From Aquipseudomonas alcaligenes (GTDB taxonomy: Bacteria; Pseudomonadota; Gammaproteobacteria; Pseudomonadales; Pseudomonadaceae), in assembly GCF_003205495.1 (NCBI RefSeq), contig NZ_QJRX01000001.1, positions 124,001 to 188,000 on the forward strand: 64,000 bases of DNA, read 5' to 3'. The position numbers and the translations under genes were made by a program. This document shows, piece after piece, positions 1 through 11,812 of the stretch. Each line of letters begins with the position of its first letter. The first letter of the stretch is position 1. The notes under the pieces were generated by a model, which made no database searches, was not told the origin of the DNA, and saw nothing but the letters and a program-made list of their open reading frames with translations.

Positions 1-756
1 CGGCCGGTCGTAGTCGCTGCCGATGTGGCGCAGGCGGCTCAGGCAGTTCGGACAGAGCAGCAGGCCGTCCTTGAGGAAGTGCTCCTGGGGGCCGACATGG
101 CCGCAGGTGAAGCAGTGCAGCGAGGGCTGGCGGGAGATGTCCAGGGCCTGGCACTCGGGGCACACGTCGACGTAGTTGAGGCGCCCGGAGCCGCAGTCGG
201 TGCACAGGCGCACGCGGTCGATCAGCGCGCCCTCCTCCAGCCAGCCCTGCTGCAGCATCAGCTGCAGCCAGGCGAAGTCGTTGACCGTCTCGCCGTCGCC
301 GAGGGCCTCCAGCAGCGGGTAGCGGTAGTGCTGGGCCACGCTGGCGTCGCGCAGCGCATGCACGTCGCCGCGCGAGCGCAGCCACAGCCAGGCCAGCACG
401 CGGGCGTCGAAGCGCTCCGGGGCGACGCCGCGGTTGAACAGGCCGAAGCGCTCGCGCCACAGCCGCCACAGTGGCGTGATGGCGCCCAGATCGGCCGGCG
501 GGCGGCCGTCGCCGAGGGCCTCGCACCAGGCATCCTGGTCCTGGCAGCAGTAGATCAGGGCGAAGCGGTAGGCCTGTTCCATGCGCAGGCTGCGCAGCAG
601 CTGGCCGGCGCTGGCGCCCGGCAGGTCGAGCAGCAGCACATCGTAGGCGGGCACCGCAAGGAGAGCGGCCAGGTCGGCGAAACGGTCCGGCTCCAGGCCG
701 TGGAAACGCGAGTGGGCGGTGCCCAGGACGGCAACTCGGGGCGTAGGGGTCGGCAT
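1..756 (-). CDS. TackOD1-type zinc-binding signalling protein, N-terminal 252 residues (cut by window edge)
   Basis: The reading frame is open from the ATG at 756 to the window edge, so the C-terminus is missing. Residues 1-60 resemble a degenerate receiver-like domain (AVLGTAHSRF, YDVLLLDLPG). From about residue 183 there are four CxxC pairs (CTDC, CPEC, CFTC, CPNC), which look like a double zinc ribbon. This arrangement matches the TackOD1 output domain that in Pseudomonas commonly precedes a GGDEF diguanylate cyclase domain. The GGDEF part, if present, lies outside the window, so c-di-GMP synthesis is inference. A cytoplasmic location is likely because no signal or membrane segment is seen. 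The start was chosen because the similarity and frame begin there. Confidence 0.7.
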   Translation of the reverse strand, partial: MPTPTPRVAVLGTAHSRFHGLEPDRFADLAALLAVPAYDVLLLDLPGASAGQLLRSLRMEQAYRFALIYCCQDQDAWCEALGDGRPPADLGAITPLWRLWRERFGLFNRGVAPERFDARVLAWLWLRSRGDVHALRDASVAQHYRYPLLEALGDGETVNDFAWLQLMLQQGWLEEGALIDRVRLCTDCGSGRLNYVDVCPECQALDISRQPSLHCFTCGHVGPQEHFLKDGLLLCPNCLSRLRHIGSDYDRP

Positions 757-891
757 GGCAGCAACTCGTAGATCGACAAGGGCGGCGGAAAACCGCCGCG
801 ACTGTGTCGGAAATCTAGCACAGCGGCGCTGGCGCGAGGCTTTTTCTGACGCCCTACTCAACTATTCCGGAGACGTCACGCATGTGCGTAC

Positions 892-1557
892 TCAGCCGAG
901 CAGCACCGCCGGCATGGGTACGTGCAGTTCCTGCAGCAGGGCCTGTACCGCCGCGCGTGCCGAGTCGGTGACGTAGCCGCTTTCCAGGGCGAGGATCTGG
1001 TACACGCCACGGCGCATCAGCTCCTCGCTGAGATCGCCGGGGTTGCTGCGCACGGTGCAGAGGAAGCGCACCCAGGAAGTGAGGATGATCCAGCTGTTGA
1101 GCACCAGCGCCTCGATCTGCTGCTCGTCCATGGCCAGGATGCCGGCGGCGACGAAGCCGCGGTAGATCTCGCCGGCGGCCTGCAGGCAGCGGTGGGCGAA
1201 GGCGCGGTAGCGCTCGGCCAGCTGCTCGTCGGTCTCCAGCAGGTGCTCCAGGTCGCGATGCAGGAAGCGGTAGTGCCACATGGCCGCGAGCAGGGCCTGC
1301 AGGTAGAAGGTCTTGTCCGCCACCGTCAGCGCCCGTCCCTCGGGCAGGCGCAGGAAGGCGTCGACGCGGTCTTCGTACTGGGCGAACAGCTCGGCGATGA
1401 TCGCCTGCTTGTTGCGGAAGTGGTAGTACAGGTTGCCCGGCGACATGCCCAGGTGCGCGGCGATGTGGTTGGTGGTGACGCTGCGCTCACCCTGGGCGTT
1501 GAACAGCTCCAGGCTGGCTTCGATGATGCGCTCGCGGGTCTTGTTCTTCGGGGCCAT
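892..1557 (-). CDS. TetR family transcriptional regulator
   Basis: The protein has 221 residues. An N-terminal TetR helix-turn-helix is clear at about residues 5-53 (TRERIIEASLELF, then HLGMSPGNLYYHFRNK). The rest is a helical ligand-binding domain with no recognisable ligand signature. The start is taken at the ATG at 1557 because the family begins directly before the first helix; an upstream start at 1596 would add 13 atypical residues. The gene is divergent from the aldehyde dehydrogenase at 1699, and a 20-bp palindrome lies between them, so autoregulation plus control of the oxidoreductase operon is the likely role. Synteny resembles PA0367/PA0366 of P. aeruginosa. Confidence 0.9.
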   Translation of the reverse strand: MAPKNKTRERIIEASLELFNAQGERSVTTNHIAAHLGMSPGNLYYHFRNKQAIIAELFAQYEDRVDAFLRLPEGRALTVADKTFYLQALLAAMWHYRFLHRDLEHLLETDEQLAERYRAFAHRCLQAAGEIYRGFVAAGILAMDEQQIEALVLNSWIILTSWVRFLCTVRSNPGDLSEELMRRGVYQILALESGYVTDSARAAVQALLQELHVPMPAVLLG

Positions 1558-1635
1558 GGTTCGGCTCACGCGGTAAAGGGACAAAAATACAGGCACACGC
1601 CCGATCTGACGACCGGCACAGGCCTCGATTGACAG

Positions 1636-1655
1636 TTTAGAGCAATTACTCTAAA
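1636..1655. promoter_or_regulatory. Palindromic operator candidate for the TetR regulator
   Basis: The arms TTTAGAG and CTCTAAA are perfectly complementary around a 6-bp centre (CAATTA), giving 9 of 10 symmetric positions over 20 bp. It lies in the 141-bp divergent spacer between the TetR gene and the aldehyde dehydrogenase, the usual place for a TetR operator. Binding is inferred. Confidence 0.6.
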
Positions 1656-1698
1656 AATCATTCCACTCCATTCCGCCGCTCCCCGTGAGGACGCCACC

Positions 1699-3129
1699 AT
1701 GGTCGCCGACGTTGCCTATCTCCAACAAAACCAACAGCAGATAGACGCCCTGGAGCCGCTGCTGGCCGCCCAGCGCGCCGCCTACCGGACCAACCCGATG
1801 CCCTCGGCCGAGCAGCGCCGCGCCTGGCTCAAGGCCCTGCGCGAGCTGATCCTCGGCGAGCAGCAGGCGCTGATCGAGGCGGTCTCCCGCGACTTCAGCA
1901 ACCGCGCCGCCGAGGAGACCCTGCTCGCCGAGATCATGCCCAGCCTGCACGGCATCGACTACGCCAGCAAACGCCTGGGCAAGTGGATGAAGCCATCGCG
2001 GCGCAGCGTCGGCCTGGCCTTCCAGCCGGCCGCGGCCAAGGTGGTGTACCAGCCGCTCGGCGTGGTCGGCGTGATCGTGCCGTGGAACTACCCGCTGTAC
2101 CTGGCCTTCGGCCCGCTGATCGGCGCCCTGGCCGCCGGCAACCGGGTGATGATCAAGATGAGCGAATCGACCCCGGCCACCTCGCAGCTGGTCAAGGAGC
2201 TGCTGGCGCGCATCTTCCCCGAGAACATGGTCGCCGTGGTGTTGGGCGAGGCCGAGGTCGGCATGGCCTTCTCCAAACTGCCGTTCGATCACCTGCTGTT
2301 CACCGGCGCCACCAGCATCGGCAAGCATGTGATGCGCGCCGCCGCCGAGAACCTGGTGCCGGTGACCCTGGAGCTGGGCGGCAAGTCGCCGGCCATCGTC
2401 TCCGCCGACGTGCCGCTGGCAGACGCCGCCGAGCGCATCGCCTTCGGCAAGACCATGAACGCCGGGCAGACCTGCGTGGCCCCCGACTATGTGCTGGTGC
2501 CGCAGGACCGCGTGGAGGGCTTCGTCGCCGCCTATCGCGCCGCCGTGCAGCGCTTCTACCCCAAGCTGGAGAACAACCCGGACTACACGGCCATCATCAA
2601 CGAGCGCCAGCTCGGCCGCCTCAAGGGCTACATCGCCGACGCCGAGGCCAAGGGCGCGCAGCTGGTGCCGCTGTTCCCCGGCGACCAGGGCCGCCGCCTG
2701 GCGCACAGCCTGGTGCTGAACGTGTCGGACGAGATGAAGCTGATGCAGGAAGAAATCTTCGGCCCGCTGCTGCCGATCGTGCCCTACCAGCGCCTGGACG
2801 AGGCCTTCGCCTACATCAACGACCGTCCGCGGCCGCTGGCCCTGTACTACTTCGGCTACGACAGGGGCGAGCAGCAGCGCGTGCTGCACGAGACCCACTC
2901 CGGCGGCGTGTGCCTCAACGACACCCTGCTGCACGTGGCCCAGGACGACATGCCGTTCGGCGGCGTCGGCCCCTCCGGCATGGGCCACTACCACGGCCAC
3001 GAGGGCTTCCTCACTTTCAGCAAGGCCAAGGGCGTGCTGATCAAGCAGCGCTTCAACGCCGCGCGGCTGATCTACCCGCCCTACGGCACGGCGATCCAGA
3101 AGCTGATCCAGAAGCTGTTTATCCGCTGA
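1699..3129 (+). CDS. Coniferyl aldehyde dehydrogenase-type NAD(P)+-dependent aldehyde dehydrogenase
   Basis: The 476-residue protein belongs to the aldehyde dehydrogenase superfamily. The oxyanion Asn lies in PWNYP (about N130), the general base Glu in LELGGKS (about E225) and the nucleophile Cys in NAGQTC (C259). It lacks an N-terminal extension and ends in a basic/aromatic tail, as in the coniferyl aldehyde dehydrogenase subfamily, which oxidises aromatic or long-chain aldehydes to acids. The true substrate is not shown by the sequence. It is the first gene of a probable operon with the Tat-lipoprotein (9-bp gap) and possibly the GMC oxidoreductase, so a linked alcohol-to-aldehyde-to-acid route is plausible. 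GTGAGGA upstream serves as ribosome binding site. Confidence 0.9.
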   Translation: MVADVAYLQQNQQQIDALEPLLAAQRAAYRTNPMPSAEQRRAWLKALRELILGEQQALIEAVSRDFSNRAAEETLLAEIMPSLHGIDYASKRLGKWMKPSRRSVGLAFQPAAAKVVYQPLGVVGVIVPWNYPLYLAFGPLIGALAAGNRVMIKMSESTPATSQLVKELLARIFPENMVAVVLGEAEVGMAFSKLPFDHLLFTGATSIGKHVMRAAAENLVPVTLELGGKSPAIVSADVPLADAAERIAFGKTMNAGQTCVAPDYVLVPQDRVEGFVAAYRAAVQRFYPKLENNPDYTAIINERQLGRLKGYIADAEAKGAQLVPLFPGDQGRRLAHSLVLNVSDEMKLMQEEIFGPLLPIVPYQRLDEAFAYINDRPRPLALYYFGYDRGEQQRVLHETHSGGVCLNDTLLHVAQDDMPFGGVGPSGMGHYHGHEGFLTFSKAKGVLIKQRFNAARLIYPPYGTAIQKLIQKLFIR

Positions 3130-3138
3130 GGGCTGCCG

Positions 3139-3684
3139 ATGAACGATATCGCCAACGCCGCGCCGCAGCTGTCGCGCCGCGGCCTGCTCAAGGTCGGCCT
3201 GCTCGGCGGCGCCTTCCTCGCCACCGCCGGCGTCACCGCCAGCCTCAGCGGCTGCTCCAGCGAGACCCTGGCGCGCGGCTTCGCGCTGCTGCGCGAGAGC
3301 GACCTGCCGTTCCTGCGCGCCCTGATCCCGGTGCTGCTCGACGGCGCCGTGGCCGAGGGCAGCATGGCGGAGGCGGTGGACGCCACCCTGCTGGGCATCG
3401 ACCACAACCTGCAGTACCTGTCGCCGGAGCTGCTCAAGCTGACCCGTCAGCTGTTCGACGTGCAGGCCATGGCCATCACCCGCGGCCCGCTGACCGGCGT
3501 CTGGGGCGGTTGGGAGCACGCCGACGCGGAAGAGGTGCGGCGCTTCCTGGCACGCTGGGAACACAGCTCGCTGGACCTGCTGCGCATGGGCCATGCCTCG
3601 CTGCTGCAGCTGGTGCTGATGGCCTGGTACGCCCGGCCGCAGGCCTGGGCCCATTGTGGCTACCCCGGCCCACCCCAGTTCTAA
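3139..3684 (+). CDS. Tat-exported lipoprotein, probable small subunit for the downstream GMC oxidoreductase
   Basis: The protein has 181 residues. The N-terminus carries a twin-arginine motif (SRRGLLK, R13-R14), a hydrophobic stretch and a lipobox-like LSGC with Cys39. The remainder is helical, without cofactor motifs, and resembles the gluconate 2-dehydrogenase subunit 3 type that accompanies FAD-dependent GMC dehydrogenases. It lies between the aldehyde dehydrogenase and the GMC gene. I infer that it folds in the cytoplasm and helps the partner flavoprotein to the membrane or periplasm. No direct catalytic residue is seen. Confidence 0.7.
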   Translation: MNDIANAAPQLSRRGLLKVGLLGGAFLATAGVTASLSGCSSETLARGFALLRESDLPFLRALIPVLLDGAVAEGSMAEAVDATLLGIDHNLQYLSPELLKLTRQLFDVQAMAITRGPLTGVWGGWEHADAEEVRRFLARWEHSSLDLLRMGHASLLQLVLMAWYARPQAWAHCGYPGPPQF

Positions 3685-3839
3685 CGGCCGGCTGCGCGTC
3701 GGCCAGGCGTTGTTGCAAGTACGCTCGGGCTGCTCATTTACCATTCGTAAACTCCGCGCCCTCGCGCACTTGCGCCTAGCCTGACTCTAGCTCGCTCGGC
3801 CTCAACTCCGAGCAGAATTACAAGAATGAGAGCCTGAAC
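3685..3839. repeat. Intergenic block sharing sequence with the spacer at 15862-15933
   Basis: This 155-bp spacer contains GCTCGCTCGGCCTCAACTCC and begins with CGGCCGGCTGCGCGTCGG. The spacer at 15862-15933 holds near copies (GCTCGCTCAGCCTCGACTCC and CGGCTGGCTGCGCGCCG), each just upstream of a gene start. It looks like a dispersed lineage repeat that now supplies 5' untranslated sequence. No ORF is supported within it. Confidence 0.45.
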
Positions 3840-6355
<2,516 letters not shown>

Positions 6356-6422
6356 GGCGGCAGTCGCCTGTGCATGGCGCGCAGGCACTCGATCCGGCAC
6401 AATTCGCCCATCGAATGCCTGA

Positions 6423-6710
<288 letters not shown>

Positions 6711-6773
6711 TCGGCATCCGCTGACGGGCGATCTTCGCTAGGCTATAGGGGCTGTCCCGCACGGATCATCCCC

Positions 6774-8444
6774 ATGCCCGCCAAGCTTTTCCTCAGCGCC
6801 CTGCTGCTGGCCTGCGCGCTAGCCGCCCAGGCCGCGCCAAGTCGGCCCGAACAGGCCGCCGTCGCCACCGCCCACCCGGCCGCCACCGTCGCCGGCCTGG
6901 AAACCCTGGCCCACGGCGGCAACGCCTTCGATGCCGCCGTGGCCATCAGCGCCGCCCTGGCGGTGGCCGAGCCCTATGGTTCCGGCCTCGGTGGCGGCGG
7001 CTTCTTCCTGCTGCGCCAGGCCGGCGAGCAGCCGACCTACCGCTTCATCGATGCCCGCGAACGCGCGCCGCTGGCCGCCGGCCCCGACCTCTACCGGCGC
7101 GGCGGCACGGTGCAGCGCGAGCTGTCGCTGAACGGCGCGCTGGCCGCCGCCATCCCCGGCCTGCCCGCCGCCCTGGCGCACCTGGCCGAGCGCTACGGCA
7201 AGCTGCCGCTGCACGACTCGCTGACCCCGGCCATCCGCCTGGCCCGCGACGGCGTGGGCATCGACCGGGTCTATCGCGAGCGCGCCGAGTGGCGCCACAC
7301 CGCCATGCAGGCCGATGCGGAAACCGCGCGCCTGTTTCTCGACCAGGGGCGCATCCCGCCCCTGCACGGCCTGCTGCGCCAGCCGGAACTGGCGCGCACC
7401 CTCGAGCGCCTGGCCGAGGCGGGCCATGCCGGCTTCTACCAGGGCGAGACGGCCAGGCGCCTGCTGCAGGGCGTGCAGGCCGCCGGCGGCATCTGGACGG
7501 CAAGCGACCTGCGCGACTACCGGGTGGTCGAGCGCCTGCCGCTGCGCTACCCGCTGCAGGATGGCCGCGAGCTGATCAGCGCACCGCCGCCCTCCGCCGG
7601 CGGCGTGGCCCTGGCGCAGAGCCTGGGCATGCTGCAGCAGCTGCCCTGGCGCGAGGCCGGCGCCCTGCAGCGCAGCCACTACGTGATCGAGGTATTGCGC
7701 CGCGCCTACCGCGACCGCGGCCTGCTCGGCGACCCGGACCAGGTGGACAACCCGCTGTCGCAGCTGCTCGCGCCCAGCTACCTGAGCCACCTGGTGCAGA
7801 GCGTACAGGTGGACAAGGCCAGCGCCAGCAGCAGCCTGCCGCCGGCACTGGCCTGGCGCGAGGGCGACCACACCACCCACTTCACCGTGCTCGACCGCGA
7901 GGGCAACGCGGTGAGCGCCACCCTGTCGATCAACCTGCCGTTCGGCGCCGCCTTCACCGTGCCCGGCACCGGCGTGCTGCTCAACAACGAGATGGACGAC
8001 TTCGCCGCCGACCCGCAGGGCAGCAATGTCTATGGCCTGGCCGGCAGCCACGCCAACGCCATCGCCGGCGGCAAGCGGCCGCTGTCGTCGATGAGCCCGA
8101 CCTTCATCGAGAGCGAGGCGGAACTGGCCAGCTTCGGCACCCCGGGCGGCAGCCGCATCCCCAGCATGGTGCTGCTGGCCGTGCTCGACTACCTGGACGG
8201 CAAGCCGGTGGCCCAGTGGCCGGCCACGCCGCGCTACCACCAGCAGTACCTGCCGGACGTGGTCGAGTACGAGCCCGGCGCCTTCAGCGCCAGCCAGCTG
8301 CACAGCCTGGAAATGCGCGGCCACCGCCTCAAGCCGGTGGAACGCCGCTACGGCAACCAGCAGGTGCTGCTGTGGCGCAAGGGCAGCGGCCAGGTGGAAG
8401 CGGCCAGCGACCCGCGCGGGGTCGGCCGCGCCGCGCTCTGGTAA
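6774..8444 (+). CDS. ggt: Periplasmic gamma-glutamyltransferase
   Basis: The 556-residue precursor starts with a Sec signal peptide (MPAKLFLSALLLACALAAQA). The autoprocessing site is HTTHFTV, with Thr367 expected to become the N-terminal nucleophile of the small subunit. Substrate-binding signatures GTGVLLNNEMDDF and SSMSPTF follow. It cleaves glutathione and other gamma-glutamyl compounds in the periplasm. A terminator hairpin follows directly. Whether this paralogue prefers glutathione is not visible. Confidence 0.95.
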   Translation: MPAKLFLSALLLACALAAQAAPSRPEQAAVATAHPAATVAGLETLAHGGNAFDAAVAISAALAVAEPYGSGLGGGGFFLLRQAGEQPTYRFIDARERAPLAAGPDLYRRGGTVQRELSLNGALAAAIPGLPAALAHLAERYGKLPLHDSLTPAIRLARDGVGIDRVYRERAEWRHTAMQADAETARLFLDQGRIPPLHGLLRQPELARTLERLAEAGHAGFYQGETARRLLQGVQAAGGIWTASDLRDYRVVERLPLRYPLQDGRELISAPPPSAGGVALAQSLGMLQQLPWREAGALQRSHYVIEVLRRAYRDRGLLGDPDQVDNPLSQLLAPSYLSHLVQSVQVDKASASSSLPPALAWREGDHTTHFTVLDREGNAVSATLSINLPFGAAFTVPGTGVLLNNEMDDFAADPQGSNVYGLAGSHANAIAGGKRPLSSMSPTFIESEAELASFGTPGGSRIPSMVLLAVLDYLDGKPVAQWPATPRYHQQYLPDVVEYEPGAFSASQLHSLEMRGHRLKPVERRYGNQQVLLWRKGSGQVEAASDPRGVGRAALW

Positions 8445-8445
8445 T

Positions 8446-8473
8446 AAAAAACCCGGCACAAGGCCGGGTTTTT
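8446..8473. terminator. Bidirectional rho-independent terminator
   Basis: The hairpin AAAAACCCGGC / GCCGGGTTTTT with a short loop is flanked by an A-run on one side and a T-run on the other. It serves ggt on the plus strand and pntB on the minus strand. Confidence 0.9.
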
Positions 8474-8493
8474 ATTGGCTTGGAGAAAGCGCC

Positions 8494-9942
8494 TTACTCG
8501 ACTGCCTTGACCATGTCCTCGATGACCTTCTTGGCGTCGCCGAACACCATCATGGTCTTGTCCATGTAGAACAGTTCGTTGTCCAGGCCGGCGTAGCCGC
8601 TGGCCATGGAGCGCTTGTTGACGATGATGGTCTTGGCCTTGTAGGCCTCGAGGATCGGCATGCCGGCGATCGGCGACTTCGGATCGTTCTTCGCCGCCGG
8701 GTTGACCACGTCGTTGGCGCCGAGCACCAGCACCACGTCGGTCTGACCGAACTCGGAGTTGATGTCTTCCATCTCGAACACCTGCTCGTAGGGCACCTCG
8801 GCCTCGGCCAGCAGGACGTTCATGTGGCCCGGCATACGACCGGCGACCGGGTGGATCGCGTACTTCACGGTCACGCCGCGGTGGGTCAGCTTCTCCGCCA
8901 GTTCCATCAGCGCGTGCTGGGCACGGGCTACCGCCAGGCCGTAGCCCGGAACGATGACCACGGTGTCGGCGTTGGTCAGCAGGAAGGCGGCGTCGTCGGA
9001 GGAACCCGACTTCACGTTGCGCTCCTGCTGGGCACCAGCCGGGCCGCCGGCATCGGCGTCGGCGCCGAAGCCGCCGAGGATGACGTTGAAGAACGAGCGG
9101 TTCATCGCCTTGCACATGATGTACGAGAGGATGGCACCGGACGAACCCACCAGCGAACCGGCCACGATCAGCATCGAGTTGTTCAGCGAGAAGCCGATAC
9201 CGGCAGCCGCCCAGCCCGAGTAGGAGTTCAGCATGGACACCACCACCGGCATGTCGGCACCGCCGATCGGGATGATGATCAGCACGCCGATGACGAAGGC
9301 CAGCGCCACCAGGATGGCGAAGGCGGTGATGTTGCCGGTGAAGGTGAAGTACAGGCCCAGGGCCAGGATCGCCAGGCCGATGACCAGGTTGACCATGTGC
9401 TGGCCCTTGAACACCACCGGGGCGCCCTGGAACAGACGGAACTTGTACTTGCCCGACAGCTTGCCGAAGGCGATCACCGAACCGGAGAAGGTGATGGCAC
9501 CGATGGCCGCGCCGAGGAACAGCTCCAGGCGGTTGCCGGCCGGGATGGCGTCACCCAGGTTGGCGACTATGCCCAGCGACTGCGGCTCGACGACCGCGGC
9601 GATGGCGATGAACACGGCAGCCAGGCCGATCATGCTGTGCATGAAGGCGACCAGTTCCGGCATCTTGGTCATCTCGACGCGCTTGGCCATGATCGAGCCG
9701 GCGGTGCCGCCGACCAGCAGGCCGACCAGTACGTAGGCGAGGCCCTTGGCAGCGCCACCCTCGGCCATCTCGGCGCCCAGCTTGAACACCAGGAAGATGG
9801 TGGTGACCACGGCGATGGCCATGCCGACCATGCCGAAGGCGTTGCCCTGGCGCGAGGTGGTCGGGTGGGAGAGGCCCTTCAGCGCCTGAATGAAGCAGAC
9901 GGAAGCGACCAGGTACAGCAGGGTGATCAGGTTCATGCTCAT
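8494..9942 (-). CDS. pntB: NAD(P) transhydrogenase beta subunit
   Basis: The 482-residue protein has about nine N-terminal transmembrane segments (domain II) and a C-terminal NADP(H)-binding domain III with IVPGYGLAVARAQ, GRMPGHMNVLLAEA and VLGANDVVNPAA. PntB with PntAA/PntAB couples hydride transfer from NADH to NADP+ to proton entry across the inner membrane. The start MSMNLITLL at 9942 was chosen because an upstream in-frame extension is basic and non-membrane. It is the last gene of the pnt operon. Confidence 0.97.
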   Translation of the reverse strand: MSMNLITLLYLVASVCFIQALKGLSHPTTSRQGNAFGMVGMAIAVVTTIFLVFKLGAEMAEGGAAKGLAYVLVGLLVGGTAGSIMAKRVEMTKMPELVAFMHSMIGLAAVFIAIAAVVEPQSLGIVANLGDAIPAGNRLELFLGAAIGAITFSGSVIAFGKLSGKYKFRLFQGAPVVFKGQHMVNLVIGLAILALGLYFTFTGNITAFAILVALAFVIGVLIIIPIGGADMPVVVSMLNSYSGWAAAGIGFSLNNSMLIVAGSLVGSSGAILSYIMCKAMNRSFFNVILGGFGADADAGGPAGAQQERNVKSGSSDDAAFLLTNADTVVIVPGYGLAVARAQHALMELAEKLTHRGVTVKYAIHPVAGRMPGHMNVLLAEAEVPYEQVFEMEDINSEFGQTDVVLVLGANDVVNPAAKNDPKSPIAGMPILEAYKAKTIIVNKRSMASGYAGLDNELFYMDKTMMVFGDAKKVIEDMVKAVE

Positions 9943-9943
9943 C

Positions 9944-10258
9944 TTATTTGCCCTCCGCCTTGGCCTTGGGCGCCTTCTTCTTGAACATTTCCAGCATGCG
10001 GCGGGTGACCAGGAAGCCACCGAACACGTTGACCGCGGCCAGGGCCACGGCCAGGGTGCCCATGGCCTTGCCCAGCGGGGTGACGGTCAGGGCGGCGGCC
10101 AGCATGGCGCCGACGATGACGATCGCGGAAATGGCGTTGGTCACCGCCATCAGCGGGGTGTGCAGGGCCGGGGTGACATTCCACACCACGTGGTAGCCCA
10201 CGTAGATGGCCAGCACGAAGATGATCAGGTTGTAGATGCTGGGGGAGATCAGTTCCAT
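9944..10258 (-). CDS. pntAB: NAD(P) transhydrogenase alpha subunit, membrane part
   Basis: The 104-residue protein has three hydrophobic helices ([49 protein letters not shown]) and corresponds to the C-terminal membrane part of a fused PntA. It ends in a Lys-rich tail. It lies between pntAA and pntB with only 1 bp to pntB, so translation is probably coupled. The split PntA arrangement is normal for Pseudomonas. Confidence 0.95.
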   Translation of the reverse strand: MELISPSIYNLIIFVLAIYVGYHVVWNVTPALHTPLMAVTNAISAIVIVGAMLAAALTVTPLGKAMGTLAVALAAVNVFGGFLVTRRMLEMFKKKAPKAKAEGK

Positions 10259-10269
10259 CTCGCGACTCC

Positions 10270-11391
10270 TTAACCGTTCTTGCGCACGACTTCACCGCCC
10301 TTGCACATCAGGCAGGCAGCGACGATGTCGTCTTCGAGGTTGAGCTGGAACTGGGCTTCCTTGTCGATCACGAGCTTGAGGAAGTCCAGCAGGTTGCGGG
10401 CGTACAGGGCGGAGGCATCCGCCGGCACCATGGCGGCCAGGTTGGTGTGGCCGACGATGGTCACGCCATGCTTGACCACGACCTGATCGGCCTCGGTCAG
10501 CGGGCAGTTGCCACCCTGGGCAGCGGCCAGGTCGATGACCACGGAGCCCGGCTTCATCTCGGCGACGGTGGCCTCGTGCAGCAAGGTCGGCGCCTTGCGG
10601 CCGGGGATCAGCGCAGTGGTGATGACGATATCGGCCTGCTTGGCGCGCTCGTGCACCGCCTTGGCCTGGCGCTCCATCCACGACTGCGGCATCGGGCGGG
10701 CATAGCCACCGACACCCTGGGCGCACTCGCGCTCTTCATCGGTCTCGAACGGCACGTCGACGAACTTGGCGCCGAGCGACTCGATCTGCTCCTTCACCGC
10801 CGGACGCACGTCCGAGGCCTCGATCACCGCCCCCAGGCGCTTGGCCGTGGCGATGGCCTGCAGGCCAGCCACGCCGGCGCCGAGGATCAGCACGCGGGCG
10901 GCCTTCACGGTACCGGCGGCGGTCATCAGCATCGGCATGAAGCGTGGGTAGTGGTTGGCGGCGAGCATCACGGCCTTGTAGCCGGCGATGTTGGCCTGCG
11001 ACGACAGCACATCCAGGCTCTGCGCGCGGGAGGTACGCGGCGCGGCCTCCAGGGCGAAGGCGGTGATGCCGCGGGCATTCATGCGCGCGATGGTGTCGTT
11101 GCAGAACGGGTTGAGCATGCCGACCAGCACGGCGCCGGACTTCATGTGGGCCAGTTCGGCTTCGGTCGGGGCGACCACTTTCAGCACCAGGTCGGCACCG
11201 AAGGCGGCGGCATCGTTGCCGATGGTCGCGCCGGCGGCTTCATAGGCGCTGTCCGGGATACTGGCGCTGACGCCGGCACCGGCCTGAACGGTCACCTGGT
11301 GGCCCTGGCCAACCAGCTTCTTGACGGTTTCGGGCGTCGCGGCAACCCGCGTCTCCCCGGCGTGGGTCTCGAGAGGAACACCGATGTGCAC
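10270..11391 (-). CDS. pntAA: NAD(P) transhydrogenase alpha subunit, NAD(H)-binding part
   Basis: The 373-residue soluble domain I begins [23 protein letters not shown], typical of the alanine dehydrogenase/PNT family. It contains the dinucleotide-binding motif [14 protein letters not shown] and the mobile-loop region around [10 protein letters not shown]. It binds NAD(H) in the transhydrogenase complex. First gene of the three-gene pnt operon. Confidence 0.97.
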   Translation of the reverse strand: MHIGVPLETHAGETRVAATPETVKKLVGQGHQVTVQAGAGVSASIPDSAYEAAGATIGNDAAAFGADLVLKVVAPTEAELAHMKSGAVLVGMLNPFCNDTIARMNARGITAFALEAAPRTSRAQSLDVLSSQANIAGYKAVMLAANHYPRFMPMLMTAAGTVKAARVLILGAGVAGLQAIATAKRLGAVIEASDVRPAVKEQIESLGAKFVDVPFETDEERECAQGVGGYARPMPQSWMERQAKAVHERAKQADIVITTALIPGRKAPTLLHEATVAEMKPGSVVIDLAAAQGGNCPLTEADQVVVKHGVTIVGHTNLAAMVPADASALYARNLLDFLKLVIDKEAQFQLNLEDDIVAACLMCKGGEVVRKNG

Positions 11392-11812
11392 TTCAAATCT
11401 CCTGCGTGATCTTTTAGGTGAACCTGCGCGCTACGCTGGCACGCGGGCAAAAGGGGATCAGCACAAAGCCGCACCGGAAGGGGGCGGGCGCGGCATTTTG
11501 CAGGCGATTGCCTGGGCCTTCAAGAAATTCTGAAGCGGTACTGATTGGTAACTACAAGTCACACCGTGACCTGTAGTTCCTTATCCATCCCGGAAAGTCC
11601 CGTTGTTGCTGGGATGCCGGGCCATTTCGCGAGGATCGCGGCGCAGAGCGGCATTCGGGGCGTGAATGGCCGTTCGTCGATTTATCCGAATGGGCGGGAG
11701 CGGCCTAGGCGCGCGGCAGAAAATGTCGCGGAGGCGACGCTTTGTAGTAGCCGGCGCGCGAGGACTACGCTGCGCGCCGGCGCAGCGGCCGCCTGGGGCG
11801 CGGCCGCGGGGG
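11392..11812. other. 421-bp intergenic region upstream of pntAA with inverted repeats
   Basis: No ORF is supported here; plus-strand frames crossing it are shadows of the DUF962 gene. It should hold the pntAA promoter on the minus strand. It contains a 29-bp inverted repeat at 11550-11578 and a second with 9-bp arms (CCGGCGCGC / GCGCGCCGG) at about 11749-11780. Confidence 0.5.
11550..11578. promoter_or_regulatory. Inverted repeat upstream of pntAA
   Basis: The arms AACTACAAGTCAC and GTGACCTGTAGTT match at 12 of 13 positions around a 3-bp centre. No T-run follows on either strand, so an operator or RNA structure is more likely than a terminator. It lies about 160 bp upstream of the pntAA start. 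Confidence 0.4.

Noticed and set aside
1651..3744. 697-residue open frame on the minus strand
   Set aside because: It lies fully antisense to the aldehyde dehydrogenase and the Tat-lipoprotein genes, both with clear motifs. Its translation is Gln/His/Arg/Ala-rich low-complexity sequence, as expected from the complementary frame of high-GC coding DNA.
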